Assembly: GCF_004006665.1 (NCBI RefSeq)
Contig: NZ_QOCL01000003.1
Coordinates: 186,001 to 250,000 of the forward strand
Length of the DNA stretch: 64,000 nt
Direction of reading: 5' to 3'
From: Halobacteriovorax sp. HLS
GTDB taxonomy: Bacteria > Bdellovibrionota > Bacteriovoracia > Bacteriovoracales > Bacteriovoracaceae
Shown: in pieces, positions 26,351 through 35,462 of the stretch
How positions within the stretch are numbered: the first letter of the stretch is position 1
Layout of the letters: every line of letters begins with the position of its first letter
Notes under the pieces: generated by a model
What the model was told of the DNA's origin: nothing
Databases searched by the model: none
What the model saw: only the letters and a program-made list of their open reading frames with translations
Program-made: the position numbers and the translations under genes

Positions 26351-27461
26351 TAAAAACCACTTCGATGCCACCATTACTGAATTCAGTTTTAAATTCAATT
26401 ATTTCATTCTTTAGAGACGAGATGGCCCACTTGGGAAATACCATCGCTAGGTGGCGGGCCTTTTTTAGGGATTTACTCTTAGTAATAATTTTAGTTAGAA
26501 GATCTTGTAGACCTTCATCAAGCTTTATTCTCTTACCATAAGGAGGATTAAGAATAATTGAGTATTCCTCTTCGCAATCCTCTAGTTTAAAGAAGTCTTG
26601 GACATCAATGCACTTCAGTTTAGTGGAGTTTAATTTCTTTAGATTCTCCTTACTTGCTTTTACGGCCTTTGCCTCTTTATCACAGTAAATAATCTCTTCG
26701 AAAGTACTCTCTTGGATTTGAACTCTTTTTTGGAGAGGTAGGCCGGTATAAAATGGAGCATACTGATAATCATAATCCCTATGTTTGTTATACATAAATA
26801 TAGTGGCGGCCTCAAGGGAGAAACTTCCTGTACCGCACATAGGATCTAGGAGTCTTTGCTTTTCAAATTCTCTTAGTTTCCAAACCATTGCCGCTGCAAT
26901 ACTCTCTCTCAGAGGAGCCTGGTCGGTATTCTTCTTTAATCCCCTTCGGTCTAACCTTTCTCCTCCGAGATTAAATTCAATCTTCACAGTATCTTGATAG
27001 ATATCAATGTGAACTTTATTTTTGAGTTCACTTTTCTCTTTCGGAGCTCCTTTTATCGGAGAATGTTTGGCCGAAGCTAAGAATGCTTTTTGCGCTTTCT
27101 CTTTGATCATTGCTGTATTTATTAGTTTTGATTCTTTAGCACTCGCTGTAAAGAGGGGTGTTTGACCTCTTACTATTTTTGACCAGTCTATTTTCGAAAT
27201 TTTATTAAATAACTTTGGTGTATCCTTGCAAACGAAAGTGTCAATTAGCATTAGGGCCTGAGTAGGAACTCTTAAAAATGGAATTATTTTACAAAATAGA
27301 GAGATATCAGCTTCTAAATAGAGCTTTCCTTTCTTTCTTTCTATGGCCGGAGCTTGAGAAGTATTTACTAATCTCCATAGGGTGTTGAATTCATCTATGG
27401 CAATTTCTTCTAGTCCAGGTATTATGGTTAAGCTAAATTGAGATATACTGTTTGTTGTCAT
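26331..27461 (-). CDS. THUMP-domain class I RNA methyltransferase (RlmL/Trm14-like)
   Basis: The 376-residue protein has an N-terminal THUMP-containing part (PGLEEIAIDEF ... TASAKESKL), then a Rossmann methyltransferase: KNTDQAPLRESIAAAMV, LLDPMCGTGSFSLEAA (SAM site) and the catalytic motif LNPPYGKRI. This is the UPF0020 pattern of N2-guanine methylases such as RlmL-type 23S rRNA enzymes, so an rRNA or tRNA guanine target is expected. The ATG at 27461 has no good Shine-Dalgarno. It is divergent from the PAP2 gene. Confidence 0.88.
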   Translation of the reverse strand: MTTNSISQFSLTIIPGLEEIAIDEFNTLWRLVNTSQAPAIERKKGKLYLEADISLFCKIIPFLRVPTQALMLIDTFVCKDTPKLFNKISKIDWSKIVRGQTPLFTASAKESKLINTAMIKEKAQKAFLASAKHSPIKGAPKEKSELKNKVHIDIYQDTVKIEFNLGGERLDRRGLKKNTDQAPLRESIAAAMVWKLREFEKQRLLDPMCGTGSFSLEAATIFMYNKHRDYDYQYAPFYTGLPLQKRVQIQESTFEEIIYCDKEAKAVKASKENLKKLNSTKLKCIDVQDFFKLEDCEEEYSIILNPPYGKRIKLDEGLQDLLTKIITKSKSLKKARHLAMVFPKWAISSLKNEIIEFKTEFSNGGIEVVFIIVKLN

Positions 27462-27505
27462 TGTGCCAATATATAGTCAATCAGTTAAGTGAGCAAGAGC
27501 AAGTC

Positions 27506-28438
27506 ATGTTTGAGTACAAATTACAGAAATCATGGGACAATTATAGAGACGACTTCGGACTTGGCCGTATCTCTTTAATTATTTGCTTCTTTTGTCTCTT
27601 CATTTTTATCTATTCTTTGGTTTTTTTAAACGATGCTCGCTTTAGTAGCTTGATACCAATTGTGATTGTTTATTGCATGACTCTTTTTGGAGCAAAGATT
27701 AAGAGTTCGTCTCATTTCGCTAAATTTTTGATTAATGTAATTTTTCTGGGATCTATGATTCCTTTTTTATATGACCAAACAGGAATTCTTGATGAAACAG
27801 GTCATGGTCTGCAAAGATTTGACGAATTCTTTGCTACTTTCGACCAGAAGCTTTGGGGTGATTCCATTGCAAATATTATTCAACGTTTGGCCGGAACTAG
27901 CTTCTTTGCTACTCTTTATTATGATTGGATTCAAACTGCTTATCTCTTTTATTTCCTATTTCCCTTTTATATGTGCACTGTCTATTATTGCTCTCTACCT
28001 GAGAAATTAAAGTTTAAAGTCGCAAGACCTATGGCCAGTGTGACCATCTTTTTTTGCTTTAATTATTTTCTCTACATTGTTATCCCCGTGACTGGCCCGC
28101 AGTTCTTTATTCCTTCTGCTTTTGTAGAGCCATTACCTCTATCTAGTTACGGATATTTTTTGAATTCTATCGTTAAAAATGGTCAACCTACATTTATAGA
28201 TTGTTTTCCTAGTGGTCATACTGGTATCTCTTTGCTTATGAGCCTGTGGTTTTTTAAAATGAAATCAAAGCATTTCTATTTTTCATGCTTTATGGGAATT
28301 AGTATTATTCTTGCGACAGTTTCATTAAGATATCACTATACATTAGATTTAATTAGCTCAATTCCACTTGTGATCTTCAGTTACAAATTTTCTGCAAGTG
28401 TAATTCCTGTTTCTGTAAGGAGAATTTATGAAAGGTAA
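27506..28438 (+). CDS. PAP2-superfamily integral membrane phosphatase-like protein
   Basis: The 310-residue protein has about six membrane helices, for example ISLIICFFCLFIFIYSLVF. Its C-terminal half carries PAP2 motifs: CFPSGHTGISLL and SLRYHYTLDLI, with the two His and Arg of the phosphatase core. The family removes phosphate from lipid or sugar phosphates, or transfers head groups. The start is taken as ATG at 27506; TTG codons at 27452 upstream lie within the divergent methylase start and lack a ribosome-binding site. It overlaps the next gene by 11 bp. It lies close to the isoprenoid genes, so a polyprenyl-phosphate substrate is conceivable, but this is inference. Confidence 0.72.
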   Translation: MFEYKLQKSWDNYRDDFGLGRISLIICFFCLFIFIYSLVFLNDARFSSLIPIVIVYCMTLFGAKIKSSSHFAKFLINVIFLGSMIPFLYDQTGILDETGHGLQRFDEFFATFDQKLWGDSIANIIQRLAGTSFFATLYYDWIQTAYLFYFLFPFYMCTVYYCSLPEKLKFKVARPMASVTIFFCFNYFLYIVIPVTGPQFFIPSAFVEPLPLSSYGYFLNSIVKNGQPTFIDCFPSGHTGISLLMSLWFFKMKSKHFYFSCFMGISIILATVSLRYHYTLDLISSIPLVIFSYKFSASVIPVSVRRIYER

Positions 28439-29126
28439 GTTAACTCTTATTCCTACTCCCATCGATGAGTCTAGTCCTCTAGAGCAAACTGCTTTCAATC
28501 TCTTAAGTGAAGCCGCTAGTGACCTTTCAAAGAATACGCTCGCCATTGAAGACCTTAAACCAGGAAGAAGGAGATGGCTCCACTTTGGTCTTACTCGTGA
28601 TGTAGTAGAAGACTTTGTCTTGTATAATGAACATACGAAGAAAGAGGCATGTAAGGCCTTACTAAAAGACTTGAAGTCTGGAAAGAATGTCTTTCTAATG
28701 AGCGATGGTGGACTACCAGCTTTTTGTGACCCAGGTGTTGACTTGGTTAGGGAGTGCCATTTAAGTGGTATTGAAGTTTGTTCAGCACCTTTTTCAAATT
28801 CAATTTCACTGGCCCTTGCAATGAGTGGCCTAGATCACAACTCGTTTAGTTTTGCAGGTTTCTTGCCTATTAAGTCTCCTGAAAGAGAGTCGCAATTAGA
28901 TAAATTTCTCAAAAGAGGTGAAACCACTATTTTCATGGATACTCCCTATCGCATGAAAAAGCTCTTACAAGAAATTCAATCCCATAGTTCAGGGCGAATA
29001 GCTTTTTTGGCCATGGATCTAAACTGCGAGACGCAAGAGTGTTACTTTGGAAAGATTTCTTCTTTTATTAACAATATCAGTGACTTCAAGCGTGAGTTCA
29101 TTTTAATAATTGGCCCATCAAACTAG
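28428..29126 (+). CDS. RsmI-like tetrapyrrole-methylase-fold methyltransferase
   Basis: The 232-residue protein has the fold and motifs of the RsmI/YraL family: LTLIPTPI at the N-terminus, FLMSDGGLPAFCDPGVDLV as the SAM/substrate loop, then SNSISLALAMSGLDHNSFSFAGFLP. RsmI 2'-O-methylates C1402 of 16S rRNA; this form is shorter than typical RsmI (about 280 residues), so it may be the smaller SAM methylase paralogue. The ATG at 28428 follows TAAGGAG and overlaps the PAP2 gene by 11 bp, indicating coupling. Confidence 0.85.
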   Translation: MKGKLTLIPTPIDESSPLEQTAFNLLSEAASDLSKNTLAIEDLKPGRRRWLHFGLTRDVVEDFVLYNEHTKKEACKALLKDLKSGKNVFLMSDGGLPAFCDPGVDLVRECHLSGIEVCSAPFSNSISLALAMSGLDHNSFSFAGFLPIKSPERESQLDKFLKRGETTIFMDTPYRMKKLLQEIQSHSSGRIAFLAMDLNCETQECYFGKISSFINNISDFKREFILIIGPSN

Positions 29127-29158
29127 ACTGGCCATAGGAACTATGTTAATTACGCTCT

Positions 29159-30157
29159 ATGGTAAATATAGCTGATAGAAAATTTGAACATATAGTTCTG
29201 GCAGAGAAGTCTCAAACAGATATCTCCTTCCTTAATCAACATTTTGATTATGAACCATTATTTAGTGCTCATCCAAGTGAAGTGGACTTGTCTCTTGAGT
29301 TCTTAGGTAAAACTATGAAGGCCCCTTTGTGGATCTCTAGCATGACTGGTGGAACTGGTAGTGCGAAGATAATTAATGAAAATCTTGCTAAGATTGCTGG
29401 TGAGTATGGATTAGGGATGGGGCTAGGTTCTTGTCGTCCTTTACTAGATAATTCGAAGGACTTTAGTGACTTCGACCTAAGAAAGTACTTAGGGGAGCAG
29501 TGTCCTTTTTATGCGAATTTAGGGATAGCTCAACTCGAAGAAATTATTGCTGATGGAAAAGTATCTTTAATCAGAGATATGCTTACTCGGCTAGATGCAG
29601 ATGGATTGATCATCCACGTAAACCCACTTCAAGAATGGTATCAGCCTGAAGGTGATCGTTTCAGATTATCTCCTATTGAGACTATTAGTACCATACTCAA
29701 TTCGCAGATTCCTGTTGTCGTAAAAGAGGTGGGTCAGGGAATGGGGCCTAGGTCTATTAAGAAGCTCTTAGAATTACCCATTCAGGGGTTAGAACTTGCT
29801 GCTTTTGGTGGTACTAACTTCTCTAAGTTAGAGAAATTACGTGAAAAAAGTCACAATCTAACTAGGCCTGAAGACTTAATGTTTGTTGGACATAGTGCAC
29901 TAGAGATGGTAGATCAGATCAACCTTTTTATTAATGAATTAAATAATAAATGCTTGTGTAAGAATATTATTATCTCAGGTGGAATTAGCAATACACTTCA
30001 TGGCCTGTGGCTGAGTGAAAAGCTTAATTGCTCGAGTGTTATAGGAAGGGCCAAGGGTTATCTTGATCATGCTTCAAATATTGCAGATCTTAGAGCTTTT
30101 GTGCAAGGACAGATAGACACACTAAAAATGGCCAAGGCTTACCTGGTCGCTAAGTAA
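29159..30157 (+). CDS. fni: Type 2 isopentenyl-diphosphate isomerase (FMN-dependent)
   Basis: The 332-residue protein matches IDI-2: ADRKFEHI at the N-terminus, PLWISSMTGGTG, GLGMGLGSCRPLL, DGLIIHVNPLQEWYQPEGD with the catalytic Gln region, VVKEVGQGMG, GLELAAFGGTNFSKLE, and IIISGGISN for FMN phosphate. It interconverts isopentenyl and dimethylallyl diphosphate using reduced FMN. It opens the mevalonate cluster. The ATG at 29159 has only a distant AGGA. The next gene starts 9 bp after its stop. Confidence 0.95.
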   Translation: MVNIADRKFEHIVLAEKSQTDISFLNQHFDYEPLFSAHPSEVDLSLEFLGKTMKAPLWISSMTGGTGSAKIINENLAKIAGEYGLGMGLGSCRPLLDNSKDFSDFDLRKYLGEQCPFYANLGIAQLEEIIADGKVSLIRDMLTRLDADGLIIHVNPLQEWYQPEGDRFRLSPIETISTILNSQIPVVVKEVGQGMGPRSIKKLLELPIQGLELAAFGGTNFSKLEKLREKSHNLTRPEDLMFVGHSALEMVDQINLFINELNNKCLCKNIIISGGISNTLHGLWLSEKLNCSSVIGRAKGYLDHASNIADLRAFVQGQIDTLKMAKAYLVAK

Positions 30158-30166
30158 GGGGGAGAG

Positions 30167-31489
30167 TTGAATCGAATTAGCGGTTTCTCTAGACTTTCGA
30201 AATTAGAAAAAATTAATTACCTTGTCGAAAACTATTTAGAAAATAATCAATTCTCTAAGAATAAGATCCAAAGCTATTGGCATGATAATGCTAAAGAGCA
30301 ACAAGTGTTCGATGATTTTTCTGAAAATACAGTAACTAACTTCTATTCTCCATATGGTGTTGTTCCTAATTTTTTACTCAATGGTAAATTACACTGTATC
30401 CCTATGGTTATTGAGGAGAGTTCAGTCGTAGCAGCTAGTGCTAAGGCGGCTAAGTTTTGGCTTGATCGTGGTGGTTTTAAAGCTGAAGTCGTCTCAACAA
30501 CAAAAGTTGGGCAAGTTCACTTTATTTGGAGCGGACAATTTGAAGAACTCGAAAAGTTCTTCAATGAAAAAAAGAATGAATTAATCGAAGCTGTTTCTCC
30601 TCTTGTTCAAAATATGAATAAAAGAGGAGGAGGAATAAAGTCTGTTCAGCTAAAAAACTGCACGGATTTAGAAACTGACTACTACCAAATCCATGCTGAG
30701 TTTGAAACTTGCGATGCTATGGGTGCAAATTTTATTAATAGTGTACTTGAAGGATTTGGAAAAAAGCTTGAGCAGCTCATTAATGTAGAAGATAGTTTTG
30801 ATGAAGCTCAAAGAAATGTTCAAATTGTTATGTGCATTCTCTCTAACTATACACCAGACTGTTTGGTTAAGTGTTGGGTAGAGGCGGATGTTAAAGATCT
30901 AGCTGATAAAGGGCTAGGAATGAGTGGTGAAGATTTTGCTTCAAAGTTTGCTCGAGCGGTTAGAATTGCTAGGGCAGATGTGAGTAGAGCAGTCACACAC
31001 AATAAAGGTATCTTTAATGGTATTGATGCTGTCATTCTCGCTACCGGGAATGACTTTAGAGCAATTGAGGCCTGTGGTCATGCATACGCGGCAAGAGATG
31101 GCCAATATAGAAGTCTTACAACTTGTGAAGTTAAAGATGGAAAGTTTAAATTTGAAATTGAGATACCTTTGTCTCTTGGAACAATAGGTGGCCTAACTTC
31201 TTTACATCCAATGGCGAAGATTTCTTTAGATATGCTTGGTCATCCTAAAGCAAGTGAGCTCATGATGATAACTGCGGCCATTGGACTTGCTCAGAACTTT
31301 GGAGCTGTTCGTTCATTGGTGACAACTGGAATTCAAAAAGGGCACATGAAAATGCACTTGATGAATATACTTAATCATCTAGAGGCCAATGATGAAGAGC
31401 GGGCCTTGGCGAAGAAAGAGTTTGATACTAAAGTCATAACTTTTAATGGTGTGCGAGACTATATTGCGGCCCTTAGGAACTATCAGTGA
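30167..31489 (+). CDS. mvaA: Hydroxymethylglutaryl-CoA reductase, class II
   Basis: The 440-residue protein is a bacterial class II HMG-CoA reductase: ENTVTNFYSPYGVVPNFLLNG, CIPMVIEESSVVAASAKAA with the catalytic Glu, NKGIFNGIDA with the catalytic Lys, TGNDFRAIEA with the Asp, GTIGGLTSLHP, and the His flap GHMKMHL. It makes mevalonate from HMG-CoA using NAD(P)H. The start is TTG at 30167, with AAGGGGGAG 7 bp upstream. It overlaps the following kinase start by 4 bp. As the committing step it likely sets flux through the cluster. Confidence 0.95.
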   Translation: MNRISGFSRLSKLEKINYLVENYLENNQFSKNKIQSYWHDNAKEQQVFDDFSENTVTNFYSPYGVVPNFLLNGKLHCIPMVIEESSVVAASAKAAKFWLDRGGFKAEVVSTTKVGQVHFIWSGQFEELEKFFNEKKNELIEAVSPLVQNMNKRGGGIKSVQLKNCTDLETDYYQIHAEFETCDAMGANFINSVLEGFGKKLEQLINVEDSFDEAQRNVQIVMCILSNYTPDCLVKCWVEADVKDLADKGLGMSGEDFASKFARAVRIARADVSRAVTHNKGIFNGIDAVILATGNDFRAIEACGHAYAARDGQYRSLTTCEVKDGKFKFEIEIPLSLGTIGGLTSLHPMAKISLDMLGHPKASELMMITAAIGLAQNFGAVRSLVTTGIQKGHMKMHLMNILNHLEANDEERALAKKEFDTKVITFNGVRDYIAALRNYQ

Positions 31490-32520
31490 TTAATCAAAAT
31501 ATTACACCTGAGTATATAAAGAACATTCGTAAAAATGCAGATATAGACAATAACAAGTCTGATCACTTCTTTTATGGACATGGAAAATTGTTACTTACTG
31601 GAGAATACTTTGTTCTTGATGGAGCTAAGTCATTAGCTCTTCCAACGACAGTGGGGCAGTCATTAAATGTTAAGTATTCCCCTTCATTTTCTCCTAAATT
31701 ATATTGGAAAAGTTATGATGTCGCTTCGAATCTTTGGTTTGAGTCGGTATTTGAGTTTTGGCGATTTGAGATTATCAGTGACGACCCAAGACCTGAAGAA
31801 TTTGTTCTTCAGAATATTTTACGTCAAGCAAGAAAACAAAATCCTCATTTTCTAAGAGATAATGTGGATGTGCACGTTGAAACTAATCTTGGTTTTCCAA
31901 TGGAGTGGGGACTTGGCTCTAGTTCAACTCTAGTTCATAATATGGCCCAGTGGGCATATGTAAGCCCTTTTGAGCTTCTTTTTAACACATATGGTGGATC
32001 TGGATATGATGTGGCCTGCGCTCAATCTGAGGGGCCTATTTTCTACTCTAAGAACTCTCATGGGCCAAAATGGTCTCCAACAGTTTTTAATCCAAGCTTT
32101 AAAGATAACCTCTATTTTGTCTATAGAGGAAAGAAGCAAGACTCTAGAAAGGCGATAGAGTATTATAACTCTCTTAGGCCAATAGATAATGGTATTATCT
32201 TGAGCATCTCAGATATTACTGAAGAGATCTCAACAACAACTAGCCTGAAAGAATTTGAGTTCCTTATTGGCGCTCACGAGAAGATTGTTGCTCAAACACT
32301 AGATTTGAGACCAGTTAAGGATGAGCTATTCTCAAACTATTGGGGAGAAGTTAAGTCTCTTGGAGCATGGGGAGGAGACTTCCTTCTTGTTACGAGTGAT
32401 AGAAGTCCTGAGGAAACGAAGAAATACTTCTTTAATAAGGGTCATGATGTTTTCATTCCATATGAAGACTTAATACTCGGTGCCATAGGGGACGAAACAA
32501 AGAATGAACTCTTTCATTAG
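31486..32520 (+). CDS. GYDIA-type GHMP kinase, probable phosphomevalonate kinase
   Basis: The 344-residue protein is a GHMP kinase with GKLLLTGEYFVLDGA, the P-loop-like WGLGSSST (residues 141-148) and GSGYDVACA (171-179), the motif that names the GYDIA subfamily seen next to mevalonate genes in Bacteroidetes. A separate mevalonate kinase and a decarboxylase are present downstream, so phosphomevalonate kinase is the missing step and the simplest role. The start is GTG at 31486, overlapping the reductase stop (GTGA), with AGGA ahead. It overlaps the next gene by 17 bp. Confidence 0.78.
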   Translation: MINQNITPEYIKNIRKNADIDNNKSDHFFYGHGKLLLTGEYFVLDGAKSLALPTTVGQSLNVKYSPSFSPKLYWKSYDVASNLWFESVFEFWRFEIISDDPRPEEFVLQNILRQARKQNPHFLRDNVDVHVETNLGFPMEWGLGSSSTLVHNMAQWAYVSPFELLFNTYGGSGYDVACAQSEGPIFYSKNSHGPKWSPTVFNPSFKDNLYFVYRGKKQDSRKAIEYYNSLRPIDNGIILSISDITEEISTTTSLKEFEFLIGAHEKIVAQTLDLRPVKDELFSNYWGEVKSLGAWGGDFLLVTSDRSPEETKKYFFNKGHDVFIPYEDLILGAIGDETKNELFH

Positions 32521-33592
32521 AAAATTTAAAAAGAAAGATATAGTGGATGATTCAGGGAGAATCTCTTGGATTAGTCCCTCAAATATTGCTCTAGTAAAGT
32601 ACTGGGGAAAATTTGGTGACCAACTGCCTTCAAATCCTTCTATAAGTTTAACTCTTAATGAAGCAAAGACTACAATGGATTTTTCTTGGTCTCCTAAGGA
32701 CAAGGACTCTACTGAAGTGCAGTTAGATTTCTATTTTGAAGGCAAGAAGAATGAAAGCTTTCAAGAGAAAATATCCAAATACCTCGTAAAGCATTTTGAT
32801 TATTTTCCATTTCTTCGCTATATCAGCTTAGAGATAGAATCTACTAATACATTTCCTCATTCTGCAGGAATTGCTTCAAGTGCATCGAGTATGAGTGCTC
32901 TCGCCTTAGGTTTATGTACAATAGAAAGTGAGGTCTTTGGCCTTGACTTATCTCAAGAAGAAATAAAAAGAAAAGCAACTTTCATGGCAAGATTAGCATC
33001 AGGTAGCGCGTGTCGTTCTATTTATGGTGGTGTTGTAAGTTGGGGGGATTTTGAGCATCAGCTTATAAATTCAACTAATGAGATTGCAGGAGAAGTTTTA
33101 GAACTTGATGAAGTATTTAAAACTTACCAAGATACTATTTTGATCGTTGATAGTGGACAGAAGGCCGTTAGCTCAAGAGCAGGTCATGCTCTTATGACTG
33201 AGCATCCTTTTTCTCAGATTAGGTTTTCTAATGCTAGAACTAATATCGAAAAAATCATTAAAGCGATGCAAACTGCAGACCTATTAGAGTTTTGCAATAT
33301 CGTTGAGTCTGAGGCCTTAGAGCTTCATGGGTTAATGATGAATTCAAACCCTAGCTTTATTTTAATGAGGCCTAACACCTTGGCCATCATTGAAAGAATA
33401 AGGGACTTTAGAGAACGAACATCCTTGCCAGTTTGTTTCACTTTAGATGCTGGACCAAATGTTCATATTCTGTATCCAGAAAATATTTCTGAGCAAGTTA
33501 AGGAATTTATCATTTCAGAGCTTTCGAGTTTTACTGAGTCTAATAAGATTATTTATGATCATGTTGGAACTGGACCTGAAAGGTATCTATAG
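32504..33592 (+). CDS. mvaD: Diphosphomevalonate decarboxylase
   Basis: The 362-residue protein has the decarboxylase pattern: SPSNIALVKYWGKFGDQLPSNPSIS, TFPHSAGIASSASSMSALA (118-135), ASGSACRSIYGGVVSW (165-180) and the catalytic Asp in FTLDAGPNVHILYP. It converts diphosphomevalonate to isopentenyl diphosphate. The ATG at 32504 overlaps the upstream kinase by 17 bp, and the next start follows its stop by 2 bp, so the cluster is tightly coupled. It is about 30 residues longer than many bacterial forms at the N-terminus. Confidence 0.95.
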   Translation: MNSFIRKFKKKDIVDDSGRISWISPSNIALVKYWGKFGDQLPSNPSISLTLNEAKTTMDFSWSPKDKDSTEVQLDFYFEGKKNESFQEKISKYLVKHFDYFPFLRYISLEIESTNTFPHSAGIASSASSMSALALGLCTIESEVFGLDLSQEEIKRKATFMARLASGSACRSIYGGVVSWGDFEHQLINSTNEIAGEVLELDEVFKTYQDTILIVDSGQKAVSSRAGHALMTEHPFSQIRFSNARTNIEKIIKAMQTADLLEFCNIVESEALELHGLMMNSNPSFILMRPNTLAIIERIRDFRERTSLPVCFTLDAGPNVHILYPENISEQVKEFIISELSSFTESNKIIYDHVGTGPERYL

Positions 33593-33594
33593 TA

Positions 33595-34497
33595 ATGAAA
33601 TCCTTCTATTCTAAAGTACTTCTCTTTGGAGAGTATTCCATAATAAGAAATTCCATGGCACTTGCCGTGCCATATTCCTTGTTCGAAGGAAAGTTGACCT
33701 TTCCTAGAGATAAGAATTTTCGTATTGATAGTGAGCTAAAGGCATTTTGTCAGTATCTAAAGAAACTGAGTTCGAAAGATGAACTCTTGTGTCCTATGGA
33801 CCTCTCTAGTTTTGAATTTGATGTTGGACAGGGGATATTTTTCGATTCGTCTATTCCGCAAGGATATGGTGTAGGATCTTCCGGTGCAGTAGTTGCTTCT
33901 ATTTTCGAAAATTACAAAACTTGTGAAGACAATCACTTAAGTGATTTGTCTTATTTAAAAACAGTATTTGCTCAAATGGAGTCTCACTTTCATGGTTCAT
34001 CTAGTGGAGCAGATCCACTAATAAGTTATTTAAATGCTCCTATTTTGATCGATGGAAAAACTAGTTATAAAACAGTCGATATACCTAAGACTTCGGGGGA
34101 AGGAGCGATCTTTCTTCTCAATACTGGTCGTCCTAGAAGAACTGAACCTTTGGTAAATCTCTTTTTAGAAAAATGTAAATCGAAGTCCTATTCAAATCTG
34201 TGTGACAATGTCCTGGCCCCAATAACCAATAATTGCATTAACTCATTTTTAAGTGGAGATAAAGAAAGCCTTTTCGAGTTCTTTCGAGAACTTTCGGACT
34301 TTCAATTCAGACACTTTGGTCCAATGATTCCTACACTGTATAATGAATTATGGGAAAATGGTCTAAAGTATGAAAATTTCTATCTTAAGCTTTGTGGTGC
34401 TGGAGGTGGAGGCTTTCTATTAGGAATGACTCCTAATATAAAAGAGGCCATGGCCGAATTGGATCAATATGAGATTCGGCCACTGTATCGTTTTTAA
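33595..34497 (+). CDS. mvk: Mevalonate kinase
   Basis: The 300-residue GHMP kinase carries SKVLLFGEYSIIRNS, the phosphate loop GYGVGSSGAVVAS (90-102), ESHFHGSSSGADPLISY with the catalytic Asp, and the C-terminal KLCGAGGGGFLLG. These fit mevalonate kinase, and the HGSSSGADP box is the usual HGxxSGxD signature of that family. It is the last gene of the mevalonate cluster and ends 4 bp into the convergent crotonase gene. The ATG at 33595 lies 2 bp after the decarboxylase stop. Confidence 0.88.
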   Translation: MKSFYSKVLLFGEYSIIRNSMALAVPYSLFEGKLTFPRDKNFRIDSELKAFCQYLKKLSSKDELLCPMDLSSFEFDVGQGIFFDSSIPQGYGVGSSGAVVASIFENYKTCEDNHLSDLSYLKTVFAQMESHFHGSSSGADPLISYLNAPILIDGKTSYKTVDIPKTSGEGAIFLLNTGRPRRTEPLVNLFLEKCKSKSYSNLCDNVLAPITNNCINSFLSGDKESLFEFFRELSDFQFRHFGPMIPTLYNELWENGLKYENFYLKLCGAGGGGFLLGMTPNIKEAMAELDQYEIRPLYRF

Positions 34498-35321
34498 TTA
34501 CTAAGCTGTTCGGCCTTTTCTCTTTTTAGTCTTGTCGCAAATTCTTTTACATTTGTTAGTTTTGCACCTTCAGAGTTCTTGGCGATATTTCTCCAATCAC
34601 CAGTGCACATCCCTGCTATGCTAAATCTCTTTTCCCATTTTATCGTTCTATCTAGTTCAGGCATAATAGATTCTAGTAAGCTTCTCTTAGTCTGAATCCT
34701 TGCAATATCTGATTGGTTTGAAATATTTTGTAAGTAATTCTCATACGTACTTTGTTCAGAGTACGCTTCAACAATCGTTTGTGTCGCAAGTAATTCACTA
34801 GAGTTTACTTTCTTAGAAGATAGTAACCACTGTCTTGCTATGGCATTTCCAAATAGGGCAGTTGTAAAACCAACTCCTCCACAGCTTGGAACAATTCCGT
34901 TTAATAAATGATCAAAATGAACTTGGGTTTCTTTAGAAGCGATTCTTATATCTGCGCCCATTGATAATTCGACACCTAAACCACTACACCCACCTTTAAG
35001 ATCGGCAATGATTGTTTGAGGAAGGTAGAACATACTGTAGATAATCTTTTGAACCTTATCAAAGTTCTTTTGTCTTTTCTCATCACTCCAAGTTGCTAAT
35101 TCTTCAGAATCAAGGCCTTTACAGAAGTAATCTCCCTTACCAGTAAGATAGACGGATTTTATTTCAATGTGAGTTGAGAGCCATGTGAAAAGTGTTTCAA
35201 GTTCAAAGATCATCTCTGTATTTAGAGCGTTCTTTAGTTCAGGTCTGTTTAGTTCAATAAGAATACTTCTTGTATTTTTATTCAAACTAACACTTAGTGT
35301 GTTGTAGTTGAACAGTGACAT
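34494..35321 (-). CDS. Enoyl-CoA hydratase/isomerase (crotonase) family protein
   Basis: The 275-residue protein follows the crotonase pattern: RSILIELNRPELKNALNTEM, the oxyanion block ADLKGGCSGLGVELSMGADI and GIVPSCGGVGF. The first catalytic Glu (VELS) is kept. The second Glu of hydratases appears to be replaced in FDHLLNGIVP, so the reaction may differ from simple hydration. A fatty-acid or CoA-ester substrate is expected, not identified. The ATG at 35321 has AAGGATAA. It stands alone. Confidence 0.78.
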   Translation of the reverse strand: MSLFNYNTLSVSLNKNTRSILIELNRPELKNALNTEMIFELETLFTWLSTHIEIKSVYLTGKGDYFCKGLDSEELATWSDEKRQKNFDKVQKIIYSMFYLPQTIIADLKGGCSGLGVELSMGADIRIASKETQVHFDHLLNGIVPSCGGVGFTTALFGNAIARQWLLSSKKVNSSELLATQTIVEAYSEQSTYENYLQNISNQSDIARIQTKRSLLESIMPELDRTIKWEKRFSIAGMCTGDWRNIAKNSEGAKLTNVKEFATRLKREKAEQLSN

Positions 35322-35462
35322 TTATCCTTCCTTGGTGTCTTTTTGAAATCGATCCTTGATTTCATAAATAAATTTTTTCAATTATGTAAAACTCTGTCAA
35401 AAAAAAGTTGGTAATAGGACCATAAAACTTCAAAAAAAAAGTAATTCCAGTAGTTTAAGACT

